Assembly (NCBI GenBank): GCA_963811365.1
Contig: CAWEQW010000006.1
Coordinates: forward strand, 62,001-126,000
DNA length: 64,000 nucleotides
Direction: 5' to 3'
Source of the DNA: CAWEQW01 sp963811365
GTDB taxonomy: Bacteria; Actinomycetota; Actinomycetes; Propionibacteriales; Nocardioidaceae
Position numbers and translations under genes: made by a program. Positions within the stretch are counted from its first letter, which is position 1. Each line of letters begins with the position of its first letter. The notes under the pieces were generated by a model that was given only the letters and a program-made list of their open reading frames with translations, was not told where the DNA came from and searched no databases. Shown one piece after another: positions 25,110 through 33,710 of this stretch.

Positions 25110-26256
25110 CCTGGCTCTCGTCGTCGTGCTGCTGGCCGCCGCGGCCAGCGCCCGCTGGCTGCTCTGGGACCTCCGGGAGGTCCCGCGCGGAGGCGGTCGC
25201 CGCGACACGCCGGCCTCCGTCTCGGTGGTGATCCCGGCGCGGGACGAGGAGCGCACGCTCCCGACGCTGCTGGAGTCGCTCCGGCAGCTCACGGTCGGGG
25301 TCCGCGACATCGTCGTGGTCGACGACGACTCCCGGGACGCGACGGCCTCGGTCGCGCGGTCCGCCGGAGCCGTCGTGATGCCCGCCGGCGCGCCGCCGCC
25401 CGGCTGGACGGGCAAGGCATGGGCGTGTCATGTCGGCGCCCGCCAGAGCAGCGGGGACCTGCTGCTGTTCCTCGACGCGGACACGGTCCTGGCCCCGGAC
25501 GCGCTCGACGGTCTGCTGGAGCGCTACGACGGGCACGGTGGACTGGTGTCGGTGCAGCCCTTCCACAGCGTGGTCCGGCCCTACGAGCAGCTGTCGGCGT
25601 ACTTCAACGTGGTGTCGCTGCTCGCGAGCTCCGCGTTCACCCCGCACCCCGAGCGACGGCCGATGGCCTTCGGGCCGTGCCTGCTGACGTCGCGCACGGA
25701 CTACGAGCGCGCGGGCGGGCATGCGGTGGTGCGGGGCGAGATCCTCGACGACGTCGCGCTGGCGGCCGCCTACCGCCGGGCCGGCCTGTCGGTGCGATGC
25801 GCCGTCGGAGGGCAGTCGATCCGGATGCGGAGCTATCCCGCCGGCGTCCGGCAGCTGGCCGACGGCTGGACGAAGAACTTCGCCTCCGGCGCGTCCGCAG
25901 CCGCTCCCGGGCCCACGCTCGCCACCGTGCTGTGGCTGAGCGCGCATCATGCCGTCGCCGTCGGCGCGACCCTCGCCGTCCTGGTGGCGGCGACCGGGTG
26001 GGGGGCGCCCTTGGCGTACGGCCATCTCGGCCTCTGGGCGCTCGGCTGGGTGGGGCTCGCCTGGCAGCTGCGGGCGATCCTGCGCAGGATCGGCTCGTTC
26101 CGCTGGTGGACGTGGGTGCTGTTCCCCGTGCCTCTGCTCGCGTTCGACATCCTCTTCGCACGGTCGGCGGCGCTGACGATGGTCCGGCGTTCGGTGCGGT
26201 GGCGCGGTCGCGAGGTCGACCTCAGCGGCCGCGACTCCGCCGAGAAGGGGGCCTGA
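25102..26256 (+). CDS. Membrane glycosyltransferase family 2, carotenoid-type
   Basis: A 384-residue membrane-bound GT2 enzyme: an N-terminal helix, a GT-A core (SVSVVIPARDEERTLPTLL, VVDDDSRDAT, LFLDADTVLAP as the DxD site, and a GEILDDVALAAAYRR acid region), then 3-4 C-terminal helices. This is the layout of CrtQ, the staphyloxanthin glucosyltransferase. It starts inside the P450 gene end (8-nt overlap) and is followed by an acyltransferase gene, supporting sugar transfer to a hydroxylated or carboxylated carotenoid. Confidence 0.85.
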   Translation: MTDLALVVVLLAAAASARWLLWDLREVPRGGGRRDTPASVSVVIPARDEERTLPTLLESLRQLTVGVRDIVVVDDDSRDATASVARSAGAVVMPAGAPPPGWTGKAWACHVGARQSSGDLLLFLDADTVLAPDALDGLLERYDGHGGLVSVQPFHSVVRPYEQLSAYFNVVSLLASSAFTPHPERRPMAFGPCLLTSRTDYERAGGHAVVRGEILDDVALAAAYRRAGLSVRCAVGGQSIRMRSYPAGVRQLADGWTKNFASGASAAAPGPTLATVLWLSAHHAVAVGATLAVLVAATGWGAPLAYGHLGLWALGWVGLAWQLRAILRRIGSFRWWTWVLFPVPLLAFDILFARSAALTMVRRSVRWRGREVDLSGRDSAEKGA

Positions 26257-26756
26257 TGCTACGGCTGCTGATGCCGCAGTCACTGACCATCGTCGTGGAC
26301 GCCATGGCGTGGGGGGCGATCCACACCGCCACCGGGTATGCGGCCCATCGCCTGGACGGGAGCCGGCTGGCCCGGGACGGCTGGCTGCTGCGAGCGCGGC
26401 GCTTCGAGATCGGCGGGCGGTGGTACCGGCGCCGGCTCCGGGTCGACCGGTGGAAGGACAGGGTGCCGGAGGCGGGCGACCTCTTCCGCGGCGGGGTCAG
26501 CAAGCGCCAGCTGCCGGCGTACGACGTCGCCGGGCTGCAGTTGTTCGTCCGGGAGACGCGCCGCGCAGAGCTGGCGCACTGGTGGGCGATGTGCTGCGCG
26601 CCGGTGTTCGTCGTCTGGAACCCGCCGCTCGCGGCCGGCCTGCTCATCGGCTACGGCGTGGCGGTCAACCTGCCGTTCATCGTGATCCAGCGGTACAACC
26701 GGTTCCGGATCCAGGCGCTGATCGAGCGTCGGTCCGCGAGGCACAGCGAGATCTAG
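26256..26756 (+). CDS. CrtO-type glycosyl-carotenoid acyltransferase
   Basis: A 166-residue membrane protein resembling the glycosyl-4,4'-diaponeurosporenoate acyltransferase of staphyloxanthin synthesis: RWYRRRLRVDRWKDRVPEAGDLF, LFVRETRRAELAHWWAM with the His-containing active region, and C-terminal helix plus NRFRIQALIERR. It should acylate the sugar on the carotenoid glycoside. ATG 26256 overlaps the glycosyltransferase TGA. It ends the operon, and its stop overlaps the stop of a convergent gene. The name crtO is avoided because it also denotes an unrelated ketolase. Confidence 0.82.
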   Translation: MLRLLMPQSLTIVVDAMAWGAIHTATGYAAHRLDGSRLARDGWLLRARRFEIGGRWYRRRLRVDRWKDRVPEAGDLFRGGVSKRQLPAYDVAGLQLFVRETRRAELAHWWAMCCAPVFVVWNPPLAAGLLIGYGVAVNLPFIVIQRYNRFRIQALIERRSARHSEI

Positions 26757-27031
26757 AAGTCGTTCGCCGAGTCCAGCCCGCTGCCACCGATGCGTCGGAT
26801 GTGGAACAGCCGCACCAGACGGATCGCCGGCCGAACCAGGAACTCGACGCTGCCCAGCAGGAAGCACCAGGTCGCCGCGACCGTCGTCTTGTCCCAGAAG
26901 AACAGGATGCTGCCCACGAGGAACCACAACGCGATCAGCACGTCGTTGGCGATGCTGAGAGCCTCGTACCGGTGCCGGATGACCAGCTCATCGTGGCCGA
27001 TGTCGATCTTCAGGGCCCTCTGTGTGGTCAT
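26753..27031 (-). CDS. YrhK-domain membrane protein
   Basis: A 92-residue protein matching the YrhK pattern: HRYEALSIANDVLIALWFLVGSILFFW, then a second helix ATWCFLLGSVEFLVRPAIRLVRLFHIRR. It has two transmembrane helices with a conserved Arg/Glu pair. Function unknown. The ATG at 27031 is preceded by GAGGAA. It is convergent with the carotenoid operon, sharing 4 nt at the stops. Confidence 0.8.
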   Translation of the reverse strand: MTTQRALKIDIGHDELVIRHRYEALSIANDVLIALWFLVGSILFFWDKTTVAATWCFLLGSVEFLVRPAIRLVRLFHIRRIGGSGLDSANDF

Positions 27032-27448
27032 GGCATTTCCTCGCTGTGGGGGGCTTCCGAGGGTCGGTGCCCAGATGTCCGGTCGTTCAAGCACCGCCCC
27101 GCGCGCACGGGGGTGGCCGCCATGCCCGGGCGGCGCCACGGTGCCGACAGCAGTGCCGACAAGATCCCTGGCGCGCCGGGTGTGCTGTCCTCGGAGATCG
27201 ATCACGAAGCCAGGCCTGCGCGTGCCGCCGACCGCGTTCCGCGGACACCGAGGTCGAGGACGACGAACCCGAGTCCTCCGAGGGTCTCACCATCACCGGA
27301 TGGCTGGGCAAGGCTCGTGTGGCGAACGCGGCTGCGTCGTGCTGACCGAACGCCGAGGGCGGCCTCGTTCGTGCGTGGCCGCCCATTAGGCTCCTCCCAG
27401 GTGGTTTCGTTCCGTAGAGGATTCCGTGGATCAGAGAGTGGAACCCCC
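27032..27448. other. Intergenic region upstream of tRNA-Lys
   Basis: A 417-bp stretch with no convincing gene. It holds the YrhK promoter, a 7-bp GC hairpin (GGCGGCC 27358-27364 / GGCCGCC 27377-27383), and presumably the tRNA promoter (region 27400-27448, locally less GC-rich). An acidic peptide (ADTEVEDDEPESSEG) can be read but lacks a supported start. Confidence 0.4.
27358..27383. terminator. GC-rich hairpin before tRNA-Lys
   Basis: GGCGGCC and GGCCGCC can form a 7-bp stem with a 12-nt loop, followed by CATTAGG. No gene ends close by, so the role as terminator is uncertain. Confidence 0.3.
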
Positions 27449-27524
27449 GGGCCTCTAGCTCAACTGGCAGAGCAGCGGACTTTTAATCCGCGGGTTGTGG
27501 GTTCGAGCCCCACGGGGCCCACCA
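27449..27524 (+). tRNA. tRNA-Lys (TTT)
   Basis: A 76-nt cloverleaf. The acceptor stem GGGCCTC pairs with GGGGCCC (one G-T), the D-arm includes AGCTCAACTGGCAGAGC, the anticodon loop CTTTTAA has anticodon TTT, and the T-arm contains GGTTCGAGCC. The CCA end is encoded (27522-27524). An integrase remnant lies immediately downstream on the opposite strand. Confidence 0.97.
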
Positions 27525-27596
27525 GCCTGACCTGCGACCTCGCCCGCAGCGGAGAGCAGAAGGGCATGTGAAGCGGGCAGCGTCGGCCGCCGACAG

Positions 27597-27731
27597 GCCA
27601 CGCCGCTTCCGCGGGATCAGCGCCTCGGCGGCATCGGCGGCCCCTTGCCCCACCAGCAGGTGCGCGCAGGCGTCCACCGTCAAGGTGATGGACGAGTGCC
27701 CCAGCATCGTCGTGACGGCGGCGATGTCCCA
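27597..27731 (-). pseudogene. Tyrosine recombinase C-terminal remnant
   Basis: About 45 codons read WDIAAVTTMLGHSSITLTVD, then ACAHLLVGQGAADAAEALIPR, which is the C-terminal catalytic box of phage/ICE tyrosine recombinases (MLGHSS...TY.HL). The catalytic Tyr is Cys here (DACAHL instead of DTYAHL) and the R/H-containing core upstream is lost. It points toward tRNA-Lys, 73 bp away, the typical position of an integrase beside its attachment site. It is dead, a relic of an integrated element; no duplicate of the tRNA 3' end is visible in this window. Limits are approximate. Confidence 0.65.
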
Positions 27732-27942
27732 CCCGGAGGCGAGCCGCGGGCCCGCCCGGGCGCTCCGAGCCGCTGCGGGCTACAGGCGTGCGGGCCCGCG
27801 CGGACCGGGGCGGCGCGGCAGGCCGGCTCCTCCGTCGCCCGGGAGACGGCATCCGCGCCGAGTCGCACTGAACTGAATGCTCCTCGCCGGGAGGGGCACG
27901 GGACTGACACAGGAGTCGACTTGCCCGAGGAGGGGTGCGCGC

Positions 27943-28941
27943 ATGCCGGAACCCAGAGTCGCCGTGGTCACCGGAGGTACGGCCGGGGTCGGTAGGGCCG
28001 TCGCCCGCGAGCTGGCGCAGTCCGGGTTCGACGTGGCTGTGCTGGCTCGCGGCCACGCCGGTCTGCAGGCGACCGTCAAAGAGATCGAGGAGACGGGGCG
28101 CAGAGCCCTGGCGGTCCCGACCGACGTGGCCGACCAGGCGGCCGTCGAGGCGGCCGCCGACGAGGTCGAGCGTGAGCTGGGCGCGATCGACGCGTGGGTG
28201 AACGTCGCCTTCTCAGGGTCCCTCGCCTTCTTCTGGGACACCTCCATGGAGGAGTTCCGGCGGATGACCGAGGTCACCTACTTCGGCCAGGTGCACGGCA
28301 CCCGGGCCGCGCTGAGCCGGATGCGCCCACGCGACCGCGGGGTCATCGTCAACGTCGGCTCTGCGATGGCCTACCGGTCCATCCCGCTGCAGTCGGCCTA
28401 CTGCGGGGCCAAGCACGCCGTGAAGGGCTTCACCGAGTCCGTGATGACCGAGCTCATGCACGAGAGGAGCAAGGTCAAGGTGTGCATGGTCCAGCTTCCC
28501 GGGCTCAACACCCCGCAGTTCACCTGGAACATCAACAAGATGCCGAAGCACCCGATGCCGGTGCCGCCGGTCTACCAGCCCGAGGTCCCGGCGCGCGCCA
28601 TCCGGTTCCTGGTCGAGCACCCCCGCCGCAACATGTGGGTCGGGGTGTCCACGGCGTACACCATCCTCGGTGAGCGGTTGGCACCGAAGTTCCTCGACTT
28701 CTACCTCGGCCGCAAGGGCGTGTCCTCGCAGCAGACCGAGCAGGACACCCCACGCCGGGGCCCGAACGTGTTCGCACCCGCGGACGAGGACGAGGACTGC
28801 GGCGCGCACGGTCCGTTCGACTCGATGGCACACGACCGCTCGCCTCTGCTGTGGATGTCGATGCACCGGCGTGAGCTCTTGTCCGGCATGGCCGCCGCCG
28901 CCACCGCAGCCGGTGCGTTGCTCGCCCGCCGCGCCTCCTGA
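27943..28941 (+). CDS. Short-chain dehydrogenase/reductase
   Basis: A 332-residue SDR. Rossmann motif VVTGGTAGVGRAVARELAQSG, the NVA segment (WVNVAFSGSL, a variant of NNAG), catalytic Ser in VNVGSAMAYRS and YCGAK for Tyr/Lys are present. A C-terminal extension of ~80 residues ends in SPLLWMSMHRRELLSGMAAAATAAGALLARR, a hydrophobic tail that might anchor it to the membrane. The ATG follows CGAGGAGGGG. The GH15 gene follows 8 nt later, likely in the same transcript. Substrate unknown. Confidence 0.88.
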   Translation: MPEPRVAVVTGGTAGVGRAVARELAQSGFDVAVLARGHAGLQATVKEIEETGRRALAVPTDVADQAAVEAAADEVERELGAIDAWVNVAFSGSLAFFWDTSMEEFRRMTEVTYFGQVHGTRAALSRMRPRDRGVIVNVGSAMAYRSIPLQSAYCGAKHAVKGFTESVMTELMHERSKVKVCMVQLPGLNTPQFTWNINKMPKHPMPVPPVYQPEVPARAIRFLVEHPRRNMWVGVSTAYTILGERLAPKFLDFYLGRKGVSSQQTEQDTPRRGPNVFAPADEDEDCGAHGPFDSMAHDRSPLLWMSMHRRELLSGMAAAATAAGALLARRAS

Positions 28942-28949
28942 CGCCGACG

Positions 28950-30740
28950 ATGACGATGCTGCGCGAGGACGGCTACGTGCCGCTCGGGCGCTACGGCTTC
29001 ATCAGTGACTGTCGGGGAGGAGCCCTGGTCGCCGCCGACGGCTCGGTGGACTGGCTCGCGGGACCCGAGATGGATGACGCGCCCCTGTGTGCCGCGCTGC
29101 TCGACCCTCACGACGGAGGGTGCATCACCCTGGCGCCCACCGTGGAGCACACGTGCGAGCAGCGCTACCTTCCGGACACCCTCGTCCTCGAGACCACCTT
29201 CCACTGCGCTGACGCAGTGGTCCGGGTGACGGACTCCCTGAACCGGGCGACGGCGGGCCCGTTGCCATGGGCGGAGCTGGCCCGCCGTGTCGACGTGGTG
29301 GGTGAGCCCGTGCCGATGCGGTGGCAGGTCCGCCCAGGGCACCTTCTCGGACGGGTGCGGCCGTGGGTGCAGTCGCGCCCCGGTGGCCCGCTCCTGCGCG
29401 CAGGACGGCTGCACGCGGCGGTGGTGACCCAGGACCTCGGCGACCCGCGTCCGGACGCAGCCGCGGTCTCGGGAGAGGCGGTCGTGAGCGGCGACCGACC
29501 CGCTCTGCTCGCCGTCGTCGTGAACGGCGCGGAGCCGCTGATCGTGCCCGACGCCGCGGCGGTGCTGCACCGGCAGCAGCGCACCCTCGAGTTCTGGCGG
29601 CAGTGGTGCACGGAGATCGACTTCGACGGCCCGCACGTCGAGGCGGTGCGGCTCTCCGCGATGGTGCTCAAGGCGATGACCCTGGCCGGCACGGACGGCA
29701 TGCTGGCCGCGCTGACCACCTCCCTGCCCGAACGCATCGGCGGCCACCGCAACTTCGACTACCGGTTCGGCTGGACCCGCGACGCCTCCTTCGCGCTCGA
29801 CGCGCTCGCCCAGCTGAACCTCAGCGAGGAGATGCACGGCGCCCTCACCTGGCTCCTCGACGCGACCCGTCGTACGGCGCCGGAGGTGCACACGATGTAC
29901 CTCCCGCGCGGTGAGCCGGCTCCGGTCCGGATGGACAGCGTCGAGGCGATGCCGGGCTACCGGTCGTCCTCGCCCGTGCACGTCGGGAACACGGCCGCCG
30001 GCCAGAGGCAGCTGGGCGCGTACGGCGACCTGCTGGACGCCGTGGGGCGCTACTGCGACCGGCACGGCATGCTCGATCCGGACACCGCCGTCGGTCTCGA
30101 GCGCATCATCGACCACGTGTGCGACTCCTGGCCGGAGCGCGACGCCGGGATCTGGGAGCTGGGGAGCCAGGAGCACTACACGATCTCGAAGATCGGGTGC
30201 TGGGTAGCCCTCGACCGCGGGATCCGGCTGGCGGAGGCGGCTCAGCTCGCCACCAGCCACGTGCAGCGCTGGCGCAGCGAGCGGGAGGCCGTCCGGTCGT
30301 GGGTGGACGAGCACTGCTGGTCCGAGAGCAAGCAGAGCTACACCTTCCACGCCGGCACCGAGGAGCTGGACGCATCGGTCCTGCTGGCCGCGCGGACCGG
30401 GTTCCTGGCGCCGTCCGACCCGCGCCTGCGGAGCACGATCGAGGCGGTGCGAACCGAGCTGGGCGCCGGTGGGCCGCTGCTCTACCGCTACTCGGGGATG
30501 GCGCAGGAGGAGGGCGCCTTCGTTGCCTGCACCTTCTGGCTGGTCGAGGCGCTCGCCATCTCCGGTGACGTGGCCGAGGCCGCCCGGCTGCTGGACGAGG
30601 CGCTCGCCCACAGCGGGGACACCGGCCTGTTCTCCGAGGAGATCGACCCGGGCAGCGGCGAGCTGCTCGGCAACCTGCCCCAGGTGCTCAGCCACCTCGC
30701 GGTCATCGGTGCCGCCGTCGCGGTGCACCGGTCGCGCTGA
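28950..30740 (+). CDS. Glycoside hydrolase family 15 protein (glucoamylase/trehalase-like)
   Basis: A 596-residue cytoplasmic protein with an N-terminal beta-sandwich domain (about 1-220, GRYGFISDCRGGALVAADGSVDWL) and an (alpha/alpha)6 catalytic barrel (NFDYRFGWTRDASFAL, GIWELGSQEHYTISKIGCWVALDR with the general acid Glu, and LFSEEIDPGSGELLGNLPQVLSH with the base Glu). Actinobacterial members include trehalases and exo-glucosidases, and the exact sugar is not determinable here. It follows the SDR gene by 8 nt. No signal peptide. Confidence 0.92.
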   Translation: MTMLREDGYVPLGRYGFISDCRGGALVAADGSVDWLAGPEMDDAPLCAALLDPHDGGCITLAPTVEHTCEQRYLPDTLVLETTFHCADAVVRVTDSLNRATAGPLPWAELARRVDVVGEPVPMRWQVRPGHLLGRVRPWVQSRPGGPLLRAGRLHAAVVTQDLGDPRPDAAAVSGEAVVSGDRPALLAVVVNGAEPLIVPDAAAVLHRQQRTLEFWRQWCTEIDFDGPHVEAVRLSAMVLKAMTLAGTDGMLAALTTSLPERIGGHRNFDYRFGWTRDASFALDALAQLNLSEEMHGALTWLLDATRRTAPEVHTMYLPRGEPAPVRMDSVEAMPGYRSSSPVHVGNTAAGQRQLGAYGDLLDAVGRYCDRHGMLDPDTAVGLERIIDHVCDSWPERDAGIWELGSQEHYTISKIGCWVALDRGIRLAEAAQLATSHVQRWRSEREAVRSWVDEHCWSESKQSYTFHAGTEELDASVLLAARTGFLAPSDPRLRSTIEAVRTELGAGGPLLYRYSGMAQEEGAFVACTFWLVEALAISGDVAEAARLLDEALAHSGDTGLFSEEIDPGSGELLGNLPQVLSHLAVIGAAVAVHRSR

Positions 30741-30804
30741 GAGGCTCGCGGCGCGACGAAGGCGTCGAGCCCGGCGCTCCGCACGGGCACCGCCACACCC
30801 TCGG

Positions 30805-31173
30805 TCAGATCAGCGACTCGTCGTGCCTGGCGGTCAGCGCGCCTCCGGCATCGCCGGTGTTCACCACCCCGCGCGGCTCCAGCAGCAGGGCGTGCGTCTC
30901 CTCATCGGCGACCGGGCAGTGCTCGACGCCCTTCGGTACGACGTACAGCTGTCCGGGGACGAGGTCAACGGCACTCTCGCGCATCTGGATCCGAAGCCGG
31001 CCGCGCAGCACCAGGAACAGCTCGTCGGTGTCCTCGTGCCGGTGCCACACGAACTCCCCCTTGACCTTCACGACCTTCACCTCGTAGTCGTTCATCCGAG
31101 CCACCACCTTCGGTGACCAGAGGTCCGTGAAACGCGACAGCTTCTGCTCCAGGTCGACCGCCTCAGTGCTCAT
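30805..31173 (-). CDS. Cupin domain protein
   Basis: A 122-residue single cupin barrel. Motif 1 is FVWHRHEDTDELFLVLRGRL with the H-x-H...E metal ligands; motif 2 is LVPGQLYVVPKGVEHCPVAD with the final His. All four ligands are present, so it likely binds a metal. Upstream MSTEAVDLEQKLSRF is helical. The true start is ATG 31173. It is convergent with GH15 and divergent from a lipoprotein. The reaction is unknown. Confidence 0.87.
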   Translation of the reverse strand: MSTEAVDLEQKLSRFTDLWSPKVVARMNDYEVKVVKVKGEFVWHRHEDTDELFLVLRGRLRIQMRESAVDLVPGQLYVVPKGVEHCPVADEETHALLLEPRGVVNTGDAGGALTARHDESLI

Positions 31174-31315
31174 GGCGCCAGTCTCGCGCGCGGCGCCACA
31201 GTTCGTGGGCTGCGGGGGTCGGTGAACCGGACACCCCGTGCTCACGTGACTTCAGACGAAACCACATCTCGGCCGGCCACGGCAGCAGCTCTGCCGTCGA
31301 GAGGAGCAAGGCACC

Positions 31316-31870
31316 ATGTCGATCGACTCCCATCGCGTCCGGCTCGGGTTGGCCCTCGCCGCGTCCGGCCTCCTTCTCGCAGCCTGCGGCGGCTCCCCGG
31401 GCTCGACCGCCACGCACAGCTCCGGCGCGTCGCCGAGGACCGCCGGCGCGACCTCGCACGCCGCCACGGTGAGGACACGCAGCGGGGCCCTGGGCACCTT
31501 CCTGACCGACGGCTCCGGCCGGACGCTGTACCTGTTCGCTGCGGACCACGGCAGCACGTCGACCTGCACGGGCGGCTGTGCGTCGGCCTGGCCGCCGTTC
31601 ACCACCCACGGGAAGCCCACCGCGGCGGGCCAGGCCAGGGCCGGCATGCTCGGCACGACCGGCGGCCGCACCGGCCAGGTCACGTACGGCGGCCACCCGC
31701 TGTACTACTTCGCCGCGGACAGCTCCGCCAAGGACGCTAAGGGGGAAGGTGTGGACGGCTTCGGCGCCAGGTGGTGGGTCGTCTCTCCCGGAGGCGACGC
31801 GATCATGCACGACGGGCCAGCCTCGAAGCCGTCGGGCGGCTCGGGAGGGTCCGGGGGAGCCTACGGGTGA
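31316..31870 (+). CDS. Lipoprotein with secreted repeats (Lipoprotein_15-like)
   Basis: A 184-residue exported lipoprotein. A signal peptide ends in the lipobox LLAAC (LLLAACGGSPG). After a Ser/Thr/Ala linker come two ~45-residue repeats of the 'secreted repeat of unknown function' type: LGTFLTDGSGRTLYLFAADHG, STCTGGCASAWPPF, and QVTYGGHPLYYFAADSSAKD then GEGVDGFGARWWVVSPGG. It ends in a Gly/Ser-rich tail. Surface or periplasmic; function unknown. Confidence 0.85.
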   Translation: MSIDSHRVRLGLALAASGLLLAACGGSPGSTATHSSGASPRTAGATSHAATVRTRSGALGTFLTDGSGRTLYLFAADHGSTSTCTGGCASAWPPFTTHGKPTAAGQARAGMLGTTGGRTGQVTYGGHPLYYFAADSSAKDAKGEGVDGFGARWWVVSPGGDAIMHDGPASKPSGGSGGSGGAYG

Positions 31871-32401
31871 CCTCGCTCGGCATGCCTCCCCGGCGCGGTC
31901 CGGGCTCCCAGCACCGATCTCGTAGACCGACGTACCAGTTCCCCGTCTCGGCGGCACAGAAGCGCCCGAACGGCCCGACTGGTACGTCGGTGTACGCGAC
32001 ACGGGGTGAGCATCGCGCGCCCAGCTCCGCCGTACGGTCGGCGTGGACGACGTGACCTGGCCGCGCGGCCCGCCTGCGCGCCGGCTCTCGCCGTGATGAC
32101 GTTCCCGTACTGCTGGCGCACGATGCCCGGGCGGCGCGGCCACCGGAGGGCGATGCTCGAGCCGTGCTCGCGGACGCCGGCGCGGAGCAGCGGCGATCCT
32201 GAGCGGGGCCGTTCGCCGGCCGGCTCGTCACGTCTGCGTAAGAATCCGGTCGCACGATGGACGATGTGCCGGCGAAACCGCGAGGCGCCACCTCCAGCGC
32301 TCCTCGACTAGGCTCGATGCAGCCAGACGTCGACAGCGAAGTCGTACGGGGGATCTGGAGCCGTTCCCCCGTGCGGTGCACGGGAACGGAATGACGGATT
32401 C
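31871..32401. other. 531-bp intergenic region
   Basis: Between the lipoprotein and the sulfotransferase-like gene I see no convincing gene on either strand. It holds a perfect 14-bp inverted repeat at 31926-31991 (listed separately) and the presumed promoter of the downstream gene. Reading frames here have no recognisable motifs. Confidence 0.5.
31926..31991. repeat. Perfect 14-bp inverted repeat with 38-nt loop
   Basis: ACCGACGTACCAGT (31926-31939) is exactly repeated in inverse orientation at 31978-31991, with extra partial pairing outside (CGTA on both sides). It starts 56 nt after the lipoprotein stop. The geometry resembles the 94-96 nt hairpin elements of the first 18 kb, but the sequence is different. 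It could be a terminator or a recombination relic. Confidence 0.6.
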
Positions 32402-33517
32402 ATGAAGCGCCGATGCATCCTCCACGTGGGGTGCCCCAAGACGGGGACGACGTACCTGCAGGACGTGCTCTGGGCCTCCACCGAGGCGCTGCGCCAGCAG
32501 GGCTTCCGGCTGCCCCTCGACAGCCTGCGCGACCACTTCTTCCTCACGCTCGCGCTGCGCGGACGGCTCGACCCGCAGGTGGACCCGCTGCCGGCGCAGA
32601 CCGTGCTGCAGCGGCTGCAGCGCGAGCTGCGCGCGGCGGACGACGCGGACCTGATCATCTCCCACGAGCTGCTGTCGGCGGTGGCGCAGCCGCAGGTCGA
32701 CGAGCTGCTCGCGATGCTCGCCGACTGTGACGTGCACGTCGTCGTCACCGCCCGGGACCTCGCCCGGCAGGTCCCCTCGGAGTGGCAGCAGGCGGTCAAG
32801 ACCCGGTTCCAGAAGACCTACGACGACTTCGTGAGCAGCGTGGTCGCCGGGGACGCCCCGCACTTCTGGGCCGTTCAGGACATCGCCGCGGTCGCCGACC
32901 GGTGGGGCCGGAGCCTGCCGCCGGGCAACGTGCACATCGTCACGCTCCCCCCGCCCGGCGCCGGCCCCGAGATCCTCCTCGCCCGCTTCTGCCGGGTCGT
33001 CGGCCTGGACGCGGAGACGCTCGACACCGGCCGCGTCCGGATCAACACGTCCATCGGCTACGAGCAGTCCGAGCTGGTACGCCGGATCAACGTCGCGCTG
33101 GGCGAGCGGCTGCCGAACCCGCGCAGCGGCTACAACCGCGCGGTGAAGTTCTGGTTCGCCGAGACCGTCCTCACCCGTCAGCCCAGCGTCCAGCGGCTGG
33201 TCCTGCCGCCGGAGCACGGGGAGTGGGCGCGCGCGACGACGGCCCGGATGACCGCCAGGATCGAGCAGGCCGGGTACGACGTCGTCGGCGACCTGCGCGA
33301 CCTGGTACCCCGCGAGGAGCCACTCGCGCAGAGCCTGCACGCCCCGACGGACGCGGAGGTCGCCGCCGCCGCGGTGGAGGCGCTCGCCGCGGTGCTCGAC
33401 GCCCGAGGGACGCGCGGGCAGAAGCGCGACGACCCGCGGTCGCCGGCACGCACGCTCGGCGACCTCAGGATGCTCGCCGGCAGCACGGCCCGGCGGCTGC
33501 GCCTCCGGCAAGCCTGA
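32402..33517 (+). CDS. Sulfotransferase-like protein
   Basis: A 371-residue protein. The N-terminal CILHVGCPKTGTTYLQDVL is the PAPS-binding P-loop of sulfotransferases (HxGxPKTGTTyLQ), with IISHELL and HVVVTARDLARQVPSEWQQ as the 3'-phosphate region. The C-terminal half is helical and less conserved. Related proteins sulfate glycans or lipids, but many are uncharacterised. It is a single gene with ATG at 32402; no PAPS synthesis genes are adjacent. Confidence 0.82.
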   Translation: MKRRCILHVGCPKTGTTYLQDVLWASTEALRQQGFRLPLDSLRDHFFLTLALRGRLDPQVDPLPAQTVLQRLQRELRAADDADLIISHELLSAVAQPQVDELLAMLADCDVHVVVTARDLARQVPSEWQQAVKTRFQKTYDDFVSSVVAGDAPHFWAVQDIAAVADRWGRSLPPGNVHIVTLPPPGAGPEILLARFCRVVGLDAETLDTGRVRINTSIGYEQSELVRRINVALGERLPNPRSGYNRAVKFWFAETVLTRQPSVQRLVLPPEHGEWARATTARMTARIEQAGYDVVGDLRDLVPREEPLAQSLHAPTDAEVAAAAVEALAAVLDARGTRGQKRDDPRSPARTLGDLRMLAGSTARRLRLRQA

Positions 33518-33710
33518 CCGGGCGCCCGTCCCGGCACGCCTGACCGGTCCCACGGCCGGAACGCGACAACCCGGCGACACCTCACATGTCCCCTATCGCC
33601 TGGCTCCCAGAGGCTATGGCCGGTCTGTGAGCGCGATGTGAGCATCAGGGACGAGCGCGCGCTCCCTCGGCGCGGGCCACCTTTCCTCCATCCCCCTTAA
33701 GGAGACCGGT

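Noticed and set aside
27483..27560. Peptide on the minus strand reading WAPWGSNPQPAD or VGPVGLEPTTRGLKVRC
   Set aside because: It is the antisense translation of tRNA-Lys, a well-known annotation artefact, and not a protein.
31992..32320. Plus- and minus-strand open frames upstream of the sulfotransferase-like gene
   Set aside because: The products are Arg/Pro-rich, without domains or ribosome-binding sites, and typical of non-coding high-GC DNA.
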